NCBI GenBank assembly: GCA_937902395.1
Contig: CALGTV010000053.1
Coordinates: forward strand, 1 to 21,491
Direction of reading: 5' to 3'
Length of the DNA: 21,491 bases
Origin: an uncultured Ruminococcus sp.
GTDB lineage: Bacteria; Bacillota; Clostridia; Oscillospirales; Ruminococcaceae
Part shown: positions 1 through 7,185 of the stretch, piece by piece
Numbering within the stretch: the stretch's first letter is position 1
Layout: the number at the start of each line of letters is the position of its first letter
Translations under genes and position numbers: made by a program
Notes under the pieces: model-generated
Told to the model about the DNA's origin: nothing
Seen by the model: only the letters and a program-made list of their open reading frames with translations
Databases searched by the model: none

Positions 1-91
1 TCAAGAGGTTCAAGAGTACATGTGTGTGCAAAGCGGACTTCTTGGACTTCTTGAATCAGCCTGTGATAATCTTTTTTTCAAAAGCACTTGA
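1..91 (+). CDS. Possible C-terminal end of an upstream gene (partial)
   Basis: Reading from base 2, an open frame of 29 codons runs to a TGA at 89-91, ending in ...FFKST. Its codon choice (CTT, GAA, GTT) is like the neighbouring genes, but the stretch is too short to identify a family. The stop overlaps the -35 box of the purA promoter and no terminator separates the two, so read-through into purA is possible. It could also be non-coding; confidence is low. Confidence 0.25.
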   Translation, partial: QEVQEYMCVQSGLLGLLESACDNLFFKST

Positions 92-116
92 AATATTATT
101 CATACTGTGATATAAT
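88..116 (+). promoter_or_regulatory. Sigma-A type promoter of purA
   Basis: TTGAAA at 88-93 and a perfect TATAAT at 111-116 are separated by 17 bp. Transcription would start near 123, giving a leader of about 60 nt before purA. No PurR-type or guanine-riboswitch element was recognised in the leader. Confidence 0.75.
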
Positions 117-181
117 AAAGTGTAAAGATTTGTACAGCAGATGCTGACAATCAAAAAAATTATGGAATGAGGTTTAAAATA

Positions 182-1456
182 ATGCCTTCTAATATTGTAG
201 TTGGAACACAGTGGGGAGACGAGGGAAAGGGAAAGATTATCGATATCATTTCCTCCCGTGCAGATGTTGTTGTACGTTCACAGGGCGGCAATAACGCAGG
301 TCATACAGTTGTAAATAACGGAGAAGTTTATAAGCTTCACCTTATCCCGTCCGGTATTCTCTATAAGAATACACTTTGTCTTATCGGTGCAGGAGTTGTT
401 CTTGACCCCAAGGACTTCATCGGCGAGCTTGACGCTCTCGAAGCAAGAGGAATTTCCACAGCTTCTCTTAAAATCGACCCCAGAGCTCACGTTGTAATGC
501 CTTGGCATATCACTCTTGACGGTCTTTCAGAGGCTTTCAGAGGCGGTAAGGATATCGGTACAACAAAGAGAGGTATCGGTCCTACATATATGGATAAGTA
601 CGAGAGATGCGGTATAAGAATTTACGACCTGATTCATCCTGAAGTGCTTGCTGAGAAGATTCAGGCTACAGGAAAGCTGAAAAATAAGATTATCACTGAG
701 GTTTACGGCGGCGAAGCTTTCGACCTTGACGCTGTTACAGCTGAGTATATCGGATACGGAAAGAGACTTGCTCCCTATGTGGACGATGTTTCCGTCCTCA
801 CTTTCGAGGCTGATAAGGCAGGCAAAACAATCATGTTTGAGGGCGCTCAGGCTACTCTCCTTGATATCGACTTCGGTACATACCCCTATGTTACATCTTC
901 ACACCCTCTTTCAGCAGGTGTATGCGTAGGTACAGGCGTAGGTCCCAAGATGATTACAAATATCATCGGTGTTGCAAAGGCTTACACAACAAGAGTAGGC
1001 AAGGGACCTTTCCCAACTGAGCTTGATGACGAAATCGGCGACCAGATTCGCAACGTAGGCGGCGAATTCGGTACAACTACAGGCAGACCAAGACGTACAG
1101 GCTGGTTTGACGCTGTTATCGTGCGTCACTCCGTAAGAGTAAACGGTCTTGACAGCCTTGCTATCAATAAGCTTGATACACTGGCAAATATCGACACATT
1201 AAAGGTATGTGTTGCATATCAGAAGCCCGACGGCACTGTTACAGAGCATTTCCCCGCTGCTCTTGAAGACCTCGAGGGCTGCACACCTATTTACGAGGAA
1301 TTCCCAGGATTTACAGAGGATATCTCCGCTTGCAAGAGCTTTGATGAGCTCCCCGAAAACTGCAAGAAGTATATCGCTCGCCTTGAGGAACTTGTTGGCT
1401 GTAAGGTAAGTATGGTGGGCACAGGTCCCGACAGAACTCAGATTCTGGAGAGATAA
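182..1456 (+). CDS. purA: Adenylosuccinate synthetase
   Basis: Catalyses GTP-dependent ligation of IMP and aspartate to adenylosuccinate, the first committed step to AMP; cytoplasmic. The N-terminal loop GTQWGDEGKGKIID (with the catalytic Asp and the GTP/IMP-binding loop), NNAGHTVV with its His, GTTKRGIGPTY and the C-terminal GTTTGRPRRTGWFDA are all diagnostic. At 424 residues it has the usual family length and looks intact. The frame extends upstream to an ATG at 167, but the GAGG at 169-172 sits 9 nt before the ATG at 182, and conserved sequence (PSNIVVGTQWGDEGKG) begins right after it, so 182 is preferred. No terminator was seen after the stop, so the following gene may be partly read through from here. 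Confidence 0.97.
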   Translation: MPSNIVVGTQWGDEGKGKIIDIISSRADVVVRSQGGNNAGHTVVNNGEVYKLHLIPSGILYKNTLCLIGAGVVLDPKDFIGELDALEARGISTASLKIDPRAHVVMPWHITLDGLSEAFRGGKDIGTTKRGIGPTYMDKYERCGIRIYDLIHPEVLAEKIQATGKLKNKIITEVYGGEAFDLDAVTAEYIGYGKRLAPYVDDVSVLTFEADKAGKTIMFEGAQATLLDIDFGTYPYVTSSHPLSAGVCVGTGVGPKMITNIIGVAKAYTTRVGKGPFPTELDDEIGDQIRNVGGEFGTTTGRPRRTGWFDAVIVRHSVRVNGLDSLAINKLDTLANIDTLKVCVAYQKPDGTVTEHFPAALEDLEGCTPIYEEFPGFTEDISACKSFDELPENCKKYIARLEELVGCKVSMVGTGPDRTQILER

Positions 1457-1510
1457 TTTATAAAGCTTATAAGGCAGTTTTACTTCATTTCTGAATAAGG
1501 AGTGAGTATT

Positions 1511-2668
1511 GTGAAATTTTACAAAGGTTTATTATCGGCTGCAGTGGCTCTGACATTAACAGTAAGTATTCCTGCTGTTAATGCCTCTGCTTTCTTGGTG
1601 AGTACAGATGTGCCCCTTTCTGATATCAACAAAACAGGTGCGTATTTCAGCAGTCTGGAATCCGCTGCTGATTATGTAAGAGAGGCAATGAGGAACAGAG
1701 AGAAAAATATTTTTTTCTCCCTGCCTAAAACCTTTGTCAATGACAATGACTTTTATAAAATGATTGAACTTGCTGTTGGGGAAACTGACAACAGCGCAGA
1801 GGGAGATTATCTCAGAAAGTCTATAAAAGAAGTAGTGTGCAACAGGTCTCTTGATAATCAGAGATGCTATTTCAGCTATTTTGTTACATATAATACAACA
1901 GCTGAACAGGAAAAGTATGTTACAGATAAGGTTGATGATATAATAAAAGATTTAAATATCAACAGCCTTGATGATTACAATAAGGCTGCGGCTATATACA
2001 ACTATATTATTCAGAATGTCGATTACGAATACGAATCCGAGGAAGATGAATATTTTACCGCTTACGGCGCTCTTAAAGAGGGAAAAGCCGTTTGTCAGGG
2101 ATATGCTCAGCTTTTTTACCGTATAGCAAAAGATGCAGGGCTTTCCTGCCGTATGATTTTCGGCACAACTACCGACGCTCATGCATGGAATATTGTAGAG
2201 GTTGACGGTCTGTATTATTTATGTGATGCCACATACGATGTCTTTTGCAGCAGTATTGATGATTGCAATTACTTCATGAAAGGCTCTCAGGATTTCGATG
2301 AATACGATGATGAAATCATTCATGTTCCCGAATCCCTTGAAGAGTACGACCCTTTGCTTGTTGATTACACATCAAAGGAATTTATTTCGCGTTACAGAAT
2401 AGCAGACACTGCATATAAAACTGATTATCACAAGGGAGATGTCAACAGCGACAGCGTTGTTGATTCAGCAGATGCTTCTCTTGTAATGGCGGAGTATGCC
2501 CGTTCATCAACTGCGGGTTCAAGCGCTTTTTCATCAGCGCAAAGGAATGCTGCTGATGTGAACGGCGATGAAATTATTGATTCCTCAGACGCTTCAAGTA
2601 TTCTGGCATATTACGCCTATGTATCAACAGGCGGAAAGATATCAATAGAAGACTATCTAAGAAGGTGA
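1511..2668 (+). CDS. Secreted transglutaminase-like protein with type I dockerin
   Basis: Predicted exported protein, 385 residues from a GTG at 1511. AAGGAG at 1497-1502 is 8 nt upstream of it; a GTG at 1502 in the same frame overlaps the RBS and is rejected. A signal peptide (residues 1-27, ending near NASA) is followed by a transglutaminase-like cysteine-protease fold around 150-245. The candidate triad is Cys195 (GKAVCQGYA), His224 (DAHAWN) and Asp239 (YLCDATYD). The C-terminus (310-370) has two dockerin calcium repeats, DVNSDSVVDSADAS and DVNGDEIIDSSDAS, with Asp/Asn at positions 1, 3, 5, 9 and 12 of each loop. It should therefore dock onto a cohesin of a scaffoldin or cell-surface protein. 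Family knowledge suggests peptidase or transamidase chemistry; the substrate is unknown. The stop is 4 nt from the next gene, suggesting co-transcription. Confidence 0.88.
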   Translation: MKFYKGLLSAAVALTLTVSIPAVNASAFLVSTDVPLSDINKTGAYFSSLESAADYVREAMRNREKNIFFSLPKTFVNDNDFYKMIELAVGETDNSAEGDYLRKSIKEVVCNRSLDNQRCYFSYFVTYNTTAEQEKYVTDKVDDIIKDLNINSLDDYNKAAAIYNYIIQNVDYEYESEEDEYFTAYGALKEGKAVCQGYAQLFYRIAKDAGLSCRMIFGTTTDAHAWNIVEVDGLYYLCDATYDVFCSSIDDCNYFMKGSQDFDEYDDEIIHVPESLEEYDPLLVDYTSKEFISRYRIADTAYKTDYHKGDVNSDSVVDSADASLVMAEYARSSTAGSSAFSSAQRNAADVNGDEIIDSSDASSILAYYAYVSTGGKISIEDYLRR

Positions 2669-2672
2669 TATA

Positions 2673-3734
2673 ATGAACGATGAAAACAACTACGGCGCAG
2701 GAGTGCCCGTTCTCGATGATATAGAGTACACAGCCCCTACGGCGAAAAAAGGCGGTCCCACGGGAGTATCAGCTCCTGTTCTGGACGATATGGACGCATA
2801 TGTGCCTCCTGCTGCACAGAAAAAAGGCGCTCCCACAGGAGTATCTGCGCCTGTTCTCGATGACAATACACAGGTATATGAGCACAAAAAGCAGGAAGTC
2901 AGAATCATGACTGATGAGGAGCTTATTGCGACATTCTCGCCTGAACAGCGTGAAACATTCATGAAATTCCCCGAGGCAAACCGTGAAACAGTTCTGGAAC
3001 AGCTGAGAAAGCAAATGGGCGTTGAAGCTCCCAAGGAGGAGGTAACAGCTCCCGTTCTTGATGATGATACGTATACTCCGCCTCCGACAACGGAAAAGCC
3101 TGCCCCTGAACAGCCTGTATCAGAGCTGAAAGCACCTGTGCTTGACGATGAGCCTGAGGCTCCTGTATACAAGCCTAAATTCGTCGATGAGGACCTTGAA
3201 CGTGCAAAGCGTGAGGGCGCAAAACAGGCTGTAACTTCACAGCTTACAGAGGAAGTGAAACCCAACAAGGAAAGCCTGAAAAAGATGCTTGCACTTAAAG
3301 AGGAGCTGAATCGCCAGAAAGCAGCAAAAGGATTTAAAATCTGCATTGTTCTCTCACTTGTGGGAATAGTTGCGGCTGTAGCGTTCTATCTGCTCTACAG
3401 CGGCAGTCTTGGACTTGTCTACAAGGACGGTCTGGACGGCTTCTCAAAGGTATTAAAAGATACATCGCTTTATATTGCTGCGGCAATGATAGTATCAGGA
3501 CTTACGCTTATGACAGGCGTAGGATTCCTGAAATCACTTGCTACATTGATATATTTCCTCTCCGCAGCGGTACAGGTTCTTCCGGGTATATTCATGATAC
3601 CTCAGCATGAGGGCAGTGTTGCGCTGACAATAGTTCTCTATGTTGTATCACTGGGATTGACAATAACATCATTTATATTTATGACAGGCTCAGAAGAAGT
3701 AGGACTTTATTTCAAGAAAGAGTATCATAATTGA
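2673..3734 (+). CDS. Four-helix membrane protein with five PVLDD motifs
   Basis: Not assigned to a named family. The 353-residue protein has an N-terminal hydrophilic, Pro/Glu-rich region (1-210) with no signal peptide, followed by four hydrophobic segments at about 221-243, 264-286, 289-309 and 315-337. PVLDD occurs five times (12-16, 35-39, 60-64, 127-131, 155-159); copies two and three lie in a 25-residue repeat sharing PTGVSAPVLDD. Residues 80-115 (TDEELIATFSPEQRETFMKFP) look like a small helical domain. The likely topology is a cytoplasmic tail carrying the motifs, which may be docking sites for a partner. The ATG at 2673 is preceded by AAGGTG overlapping the previous stop, so it is translationally close to the dockerin gene. 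A terminator follows. Function unknown. Confidence 0.8.
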   Translation: MNDENNYGAGVPVLDDIEYTAPTAKKGGPTGVSAPVLDDMDAYVPPAAQKKGAPTGVSAPVLDDNTQVYEHKKQEVRIMTDEELIATFSPEQRETFMKFPEANRETVLEQLRKQMGVEAPKEEVTAPVLDDDTYTPPPTTEKPAPEQPVSELKAPVLDDEPEAPVYKPKFVDEDLERAKREGAKQAVTSQLTEEVKPNKESLKKMLALKEELNRQKAAKGFKICIVLSLVGIVAAVAFYLLYSGSLGLVYKDGLDGFSKVLKDTSLYIAAAMIVSGLTLMTGVGFLKSLATLIYFLSAAVQVLPGIFMIPQHEGSVALTIVLYVVSLGLTITSFIFMTGSEEVGLYFKKEYHN

Positions 3735-3738
3735 CAAT

Positions 3739-3780
3739 TACCGCGCAAGGCTTAAAACAGGGCTTTGTGCGGTATTTTAT
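3739..3780 (+). terminator. Intrinsic terminator after the PVLDD gene
   Basis: A 13-bp stem pairs 3739-3751 with 3762-3774 (two G-U pairs, no mismatch), with a 10-nt loop, followed by TTTTAT. It starts 4 nt after the stop codon. Confidence 0.85.
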
Positions 3781-3832
3781 ATGGGGATATATTTTTATCA
3801 CAATAATTTCACAAAATGTACATAAAAATCCC

Positions 3833-3861
3833 TTGACAAACAGTTGGAAATATAGTATAAT
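3833..3861 (+). promoter_or_regulatory. Consensus sigma-A promoter of pspA
   Basis: Perfect TTGACA at 3833-3838 and perfect TATAAT at 3856-3861 with a 17-bp spacer. This is the strongest promoter in the window by sequence and suggests high basal expression of pspA rather than strict dependence on an alternative sigma factor. Confidence 0.9.
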
Positions 3862-3867
3862 ATACTT

Positions 3868-3908
3868 ACGGCATGAATATTATATATATTCACAATGGGG
3901 TTAGCCGT
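3868..3908 (+). promoter_or_regulatory. Hairpin at the 5' end of the pspA mRNA
   Basis: ACGGC at 3868-3872 pairs with GCCGT at 3904-3908, and GAATAT at 3875-3880 with ATATTC at 3886-3891. The structure would start at or next to the predicted transcription start. It may protect the mRNA 5' end; a regulatory role is only an inference. Confidence 0.4.
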
Positions 3909-3949
3909 CCAAATAATATTTTTATACATGAAACAGGAGGATTAAAAAA

Positions 3950-4627
3950 ATGGGAGTATTCAGCAGAATCAGTGATATTCTTAAGTCAAACATCAACGAC
4001 CTTCTCGATAAGGCAGAGGATCCGGAGAAAATGGTTAAGCAGATCATTATCGATATGCAGAAAGAGCTTACAATAGCTACTCAGAATCTCGGCAAGGCTA
4101 AGGCAAGTGAGCGTCTCGCTCAGAAGAAAATGGACGATGCTGTAAAGGTTGCTGCAGGCTGGGAGGCTAAGGCTAAGGCTGCTCTCTCTCAGGGCAATCA
4201 GGATATGGCTAAGCAGGCTCTCGCTAAGAAGGTAAGAGCTGATGAGGAAGTTGCTACATACACAGAGATGTATGAGTCAATCTCTACTCAGACAGATGCT
4301 ATCGAGAATCAGGTTGAGGTTCTTAAGTCCAAGCTTGACGAGGCTAAGTCAAGACAGGCTATGCTTATCGCTCGTTCACAGATGGCTGATACAAAGAAGG
4401 CATTGGCTAAATCACAGGGCGGCTTCGACGGTGCATCTGCACTTGAAAAGTTTGACCGTATGGAAGAAAAGATACAGCGTAAGGAGGCTGAGGCTGACGC
4501 ATTTGCTGAAATCGGCGGCACAGAGGATGAGCTCGTAGAGTCTTTCGACGAAATCGAAAAGAATGCAAAGGTTGACGCTGAGCTTGCAAGACTTATGGCT
4601 GAGATGAACGGCGGCGCAGCAGAGTAA
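3950..4627 (+). CDS. pspA: PspA/IM30 family envelope-maintenance protein
   Basis: Peripheral membrane protein of the PspA/IM30 (ESCRT-III-like) family, which oligomerises on stressed membranes and limits proton leakage. The 225-residue length is typical. The N-terminus MGVFSRISDILKSNINDLLDKAEDPEKM is the amphipathic membrane-binding helix plus the conserved ExPEK-like turn; QIIIDMQKEL follows, and almost all of the rest (30-220) is predicted alpha-helical coiled coil rich in Ala, Lys and Glu. AGGAGG at 3935-3940 gives a very strong RBS. It sits alone behind a consensus promoter with a small membrane protein 3 nt downstream. No pspF or liaR-type regulator is adjacent. Confidence 0.95.
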   Translation: MGVFSRISDILKSNINDLLDKAEDPEKMVKQIIIDMQKELTIATQNLGKAKASERLAQKKMDDAVKVAAGWEAKAKAALSQGNQDMAKQALAKKVRADEEVATYTEMYESISTQTDAIENQVEVLKSKLDEAKSRQAMLIARSQMADTKKALAKSQGGFDGASALEKFDRMEEKIQRKEAEADAFAEIGGTEDELVESFDEIEKNAKVDAELARLMAEMNGGAAE

Positions 4628-4630
4628 TTT

Positions 4631-4801
4631 ATGACAAATAAAAATCAGGATATGAATCCGAATAAGGTTCTCAATATGTTTTTACCCATTGTAGGAGCAA
4701 TATTTATCGCACTCAGTTCTATATTGTACATTTTGTACAAGAGCTGGAGCAATAAGATATACTTTGAAAAGTGGAAGGACTACGAGGACTGCGGCGTATA
4801 A
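4631..4801 (+). CDS. Small single-pass membrane protein downstream of pspA
   Basis: A 56-residue frame begins with ATG 3 nt after the pspA stop and ends with TAA at 4799-4801, just before a terminator. It has a polar N-terminus (MTNKNQDMNPNK), one hydrophobic segment at about residues 14-36 and a charged, aromatic tail (NKIYFEKWKDYEDCGV). The placement, uninterrupted reading frame and clean membrane segment support a real gene translated by coupling with pspA, although no clear Shine-Dalgarno is present. It could serve as a membrane anchor or partner for PspA, comparable in role but not in sequence to PspB/PspC. Family not recognised. Confidence 0.65.
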   Translation: MTNKNQDMNPNKVLNMFLPIVGAIFIALSSILYILYKSWSNKIYFEKWKDYEDCGV

Positions 4802-4818
4802 GCCAAAATAAGAATACA

Positions 4819-4852
4819 ACGGCTTCTGACGTTTGTCGGGAGCCGTTTTTTT
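4819..4852 (+). terminator. Intrinsic terminator of the pspA operon
   Basis: A 12-bp stem (4819-4830 with 4835-4846, two G-U pairs) closed by a 4-nt GTTT loop is followed directly by a T tract to 4852. It lies 17 nt after the small membrane protein stop, and the RBS of the next gene begins within 3 nt of the T tract. Confidence 0.92.
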
Positions 4853-4862
4853 CGGAGGAATT

Positions 4863-5660
4863 ATGAATAATATCGCAATTGCAAAAGAAACGATTAAGAT
4901 AACAAATGACAGAAAATATACCGTAAATGGAGAGAAAATCGCCCTTCCCGATGTGGATTTTTCTGCGGTGAAGGTTATTTCTCCCGATTGCGGAGCAAAT
5001 CTGCTCGGTGAGGATATATCGGGGAATTTCGGAGAGATGTGCCGAATTACCGTGACAAATGAGGATTCCTTTCAGGCGGCTGGCAGGTACGATAACCCCT
5101 TTGTTATGAATTTCGCCAATGCCCATAATGCAGGGGGCGGCTTTATGCTTGGTGCCAATGCACAGGAGGAGGCGTTGTGCCGATGCAGTACCCTGTATGC
5201 CTCTATAACGGCGGATAAGGCAGGGGAAATGTACCGCTACAATAATACCCATTTAAGCAGCGTAGACTCCGATTATATGCTGTATTCGCCGTCTGTATGT
5301 GTATTCCGTGACGAGAAATGCAATCTGATTAAGGAGCATTTTATGGCGACTGTGGTGACTATTGCTGCCCCTAACCGCAATGGCGGAGCGATGTTTACAG
5401 GCGAAAAAAAGCTTGCGGAAACTATGATGCGTCGAATCAGAATTATGCTCCGTGTAGCTGTGAAGCATGGGCATAGAAATCTTGTCCTTGGAGCGTGGGG
5501 ATGCGGTGCATTCCGTAATAATCCTCGAAAAGTAGCGGAATATTTCAGAAAAGTCCTTGTTGATGAGGAGTACGGCAGATGCTTTGATGAGGTATGTTTT
5601 GCGGTATACGGCAAGGAGGACGGACGAAATATAACGGAATTCAGAAATGCGTTTAAATAA
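4863..5660 (+). CDS. Bacterial-type PARG / TIGR02452-like macrodomain protein
   Basis: Predicted poly(ADP-ribose)- or ADP-ribose-processing protein of the microbial PARG family (TIGR02452/DUF2263 type), 265 residues. The key signature is GGG at 91-93 followed after 7 residues by QEE at 101-103, matching the family GGG-X6-8-QEE pattern whose second Glu is catalytic in characterised PARGs. VMNFANAHNAGGGF and the C-terminal LVLGAWGCGAFRNNP macrodomain strand and loop are also present. The frame extends upstream to 4833, but GGAGG at 4854-4858 fixes the ATG at 4863. No obvious promoter is visible between the upstream terminator and this start, so expression may rely on read-through. The physiological substrate (reversal of protein or DNA ADP-ribosylation, or phage defence) cannot be read from the sequence. 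Confidence 0.85.
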   Translation: MNNIAIAKETIKITNDRKYTVNGEKIALPDVDFSAVKVISPDCGANLLGEDISGNFGEMCRITVTNEDSFQAAGRYDNPFVMNFANAHNAGGGFMLGANAQEEALCRCSTLYASITADKAGEMYRYNNTHLSSVDSDYMLYSPSVCVFRDEKCNLIKEHFMATVVTIAAPNRNGGAMFTGEKKLAETMMRRIRIMLRVAVKHGHRNLVLGAWGCGAFRNNPRKVAEYFRKVLVDEEYGRCFDEVCFAVYGKEDGRNITEFRNAFK

Positions 5661-5665
5661 AACTG

Positions 5666-5689
5666 ACTCCCACAGGAATCTGTGGGAGT
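5666..5689. terminator. Perfect 10-bp hairpin after the PARG gene
   Basis: ACTCCCACAG (5666-5675) and CTGTGGGAGT (5680-5689) form a perfect stem with a GAAT loop, 5 nt after the stop. The + strand lacks a good T tract (TTCTGCAT), while the - strand reads CAGTTTTATTT after the stem, so it may work better as a back-up terminator for the convergent ROK gene. Confidence 0.55.
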
Positions 5690-5710
5690 TCTGCATATAG
5701 AACAAGTTGT

Positions 5711-5777
5711 TATTTCAATGCGGACTGCCCAAGGCAGCCCCTATGAAATATATGAGCCGCCTATATAGCTAATGGCT
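5711..5777. other. Structured intergenic stretch between convergent genes
   Basis: Nested inverted repeats are present: 5711-5717 with 5744-5750 (TATTTCA/TGAAATA), enclosing CTGCC/GGCAG (5725-5729 with 5733-5737), then AGCC/GGCT (5755-5758 with 5774-5777) followed by TTTT on the + strand. It may be an extra terminator pair or a small intergenic repeat; copies elsewhere in the genome would be needed to tell. Confidence 0.35.
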
Positions 5778-5783
5778 TTTATA

Positions 5784-5819
5784 CAAAAAATGGACGGCAG
5801 AAATTAATCTACCGTCCAT
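5784..5819 (-). terminator. Intrinsic terminator of the ROK regulator gene
   Basis: On the - strand, ATGGACGG (5819-5812) pairs with CCGTCCAT (5797-5790) around a 14-nt loop, followed by TTTTTTG. It lies 70 nt beyond the ROK stop, just past the tandem repeat. Confidence 0.75.
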
Positions 5820-5880
5820 AATTCTTAATTCTGAATTCTTAATTCTGAATTCGTAATTCTGAATTTTTAATTCTGAATTT
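5818..5880. repeat. 14-bp tandem repeat, 4.5 copies
   Basis: Units of TTAATTCTGAATTC begin at 5825, 5839, 5853 and 5867, with the core AATTCTGAATT identical in all four and a half copy at 5818-5824. The array fills the space between the ROK stop codon (9 nt away) and its terminator. Each unit is itself near-palindromic around CTG. Confidence 0.9.
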
Positions 5881-5889
5881 AATTACGCA

Positions 5890-7110
5890 TTATCTCATAC
5901 CGCCCTTGGTATAGAAGTTCTCCTGAATGATAAGAGCGCATCCACCGAGGAAGTTGTTCTTTCCGTCGAGGCTGGAGAGGACTACTCTGTCAGCGATTTC
6001 CTCGCTTACAAGACGAATCATCTCGCGCTTAACGTAGTCGAACTGCTTCTCGTTGAGCTTGTAGTTGTGGAGAACGATTTTCTTAGCGAAATGGCTTATA
6101 GCAATATTATTTACAAGTACAGTAAACTTAGCAATGATATCATCAACAACGTTTTTAACTGTCTCCTCGCCGCGCATAAGAGCCATAAACACGTTATCCA
6201 TATTTATCTTGTTCTTGTCGCCTTCTGTGAGGTCCCAGAGAACAGGTGTGTTGTCCTTTGAATAAATCTCCCAGATAGCAGAGAGCATAGCATTACGTGA
6301 AAGCTCGCCCTTTACAGAGCCGTTAGGATATCCCTCGTAGCTTCTTCCGTTAGGACATACGATGAATTTTTCAATCATAGAAGTGTAGGAGATGTAATCG
6401 CTTGAAAGCTCGTTTTTGTTTACGATAGCGAGATTTACCTGATTACCGTTGTGTATAAATGCGGTATTGGTCTGATATCCGCTTTGAGTTCTGTAATCGT
6501 TGCTTGCAAGAGCCATAAGACCGACAGCGTTTCCACAGCAGATTTCGAGGTCGAGACCGCTTGAAAGCTTGTCGATGAAGCTGGAGAAGTCAAGAACGCC
6601 GTCCTTGTAGAAAATCTTCAGCTTGCCCCACATAGAAGGAACGACACCAACTCCAAGACCGAGAACCTTATCCATAGTAAGAGCAGAATTCTCAATCATA
6701 GTGTTGCAGGCTTTGATTATATAGCTGATGATATCCTTGCTTGTTGTTCTCTCGTCGATAACCATGCTTGACTTATCAAGAACCTCTGAATTGAGGTTTG
6801 TAAGACCGACAGTAACTTCCTTTTCATCAACAGTAGCGCCAAGTGCGAAACGGCTGTTGACATTGATATCGATGAGGATTTTTCTTCTGCCCTTCTGGAG
6901 CTTTTCAGCATTTACAGGAGCCTCGCCAATTTCAACGAGCACGCCTTCTTCAATCATCTCATTTGTGATGATTGTTACAGCGGCACGTGTAATTTCAAGA
7001 ATGCTTGCAACATCAACTCTTGAAATTGGACCGTACTCTCTGATAATGCGCAATATCTGCATTCTATTGCGTCTTTTCAAATCAAGTTTGCTTATTCCTC
7101 TTTTTTCCAT
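5890..7110 (-). CDS. ROK-family transcriptional regulator with degenerate sugar-kinase domain
   Basis: A 406-residue protein with the NagC/XylR/Mlc layout: an N-terminal winged helix (about 12-62; IREYGPISRVDVASILEITRAAVT includes the recognition helix) followed by a ROK ATPase-like fold. The kinase part is decayed. VLGLGVGVVPSM (149-160) matches the fold, but the catalytic Asp region reads CCGNAVGLMALA (191-202), and the zinc site that normally reads GRxCxCGxxGCxE is GRSYEGYPNGSVKGE (255-269) with the cysteines lost. It is therefore probably a DNA-binding regulator that binds a sugar or another ligand without phosphorylating it. GGAG at 7120-7123 (- strand) lies about 10 nt before the ATG. 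No sugar transport or catabolic genes are adjacent, so the target is unknown. Confidence 0.88.
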   Translation of the reverse strand: MEKRGISKLDLKRRNRMQILRIIREYGPISRVDVASILEITRAAVTIITNEMIEEGVLVEIGEAPVNAEKLQKGRRKILIDINVNSRFALGATVDEKEVTVGLTNLNSEVLDKSSMVIDERTTSKDIISYIIKACNTMIENSALTMDKVLGLGVGVVPSMWGKLKIFYKDGVLDFSSFIDKLSSGLDLEICCGNAVGLMALASNDYRTQSGYQTNTAFIHNGNQVNLAIVNKNELSSDYISYTSMIEKFIVCPNGRSYEGYPNGSVKGELSRNAMLSAIWEIYSKDNTPVLWDLTEGDKNKINMDNVFMALMRGEETVKNVVDDIIAKFTVLVNNIAISHFAKKIVLHNYKLNEKQFDYVKREMIRLVSEEIADRVVLSSLDGKNNFLGGCALIIQENFYTKGGMR

Positions 7111-7138
7111 TGTTTTTTACTCCATTCCTAAATATTTT

Positions 7139-7185
7139 GCCGCAAAGTCCTGTGGACTGTGAGGGATAATCGGGGATTATGCGGC
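7139..7185 (-). promoter_or_regulatory. Three-way-junction-like fold in the ROK gene leader
   Basis: On the - strand, GCCGC (7185-7181) pairs with GCGGC (7143-7139) and encloses two hairpins: ATAAT-CCCCG-ATTAT (7180-7166) and AGTCC-ACA-GGACT (7158-7146). All pairs are Watson-Crick. The element ends about 28 nt before the ATG, close to the RBS. It matches no RNA class known to me; a cis-regulatory role is inferred from position and symmetry. Confidence 0.45.

Noticed and set aside
2690..3346. 218-codon open frame on the - strand
   Set aside because: Fully antisense to the PVLDD membrane protein; its Ser/Gly/Thr-rich sequence is the complement of Pro/Ala/Asp codons and it has no RBS.
4719..5705. 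Several - strand open frames opposite the PARG gene
   Set aside because: The + strand has the GGG-X7-QEE signature, a good RBS and normal codon use; the antisense frames match no motif.
5818..5880. CRISPR-like array
   Set aside because: Units are 14 bp and contiguous, with no spacers and no cas genes nearby.
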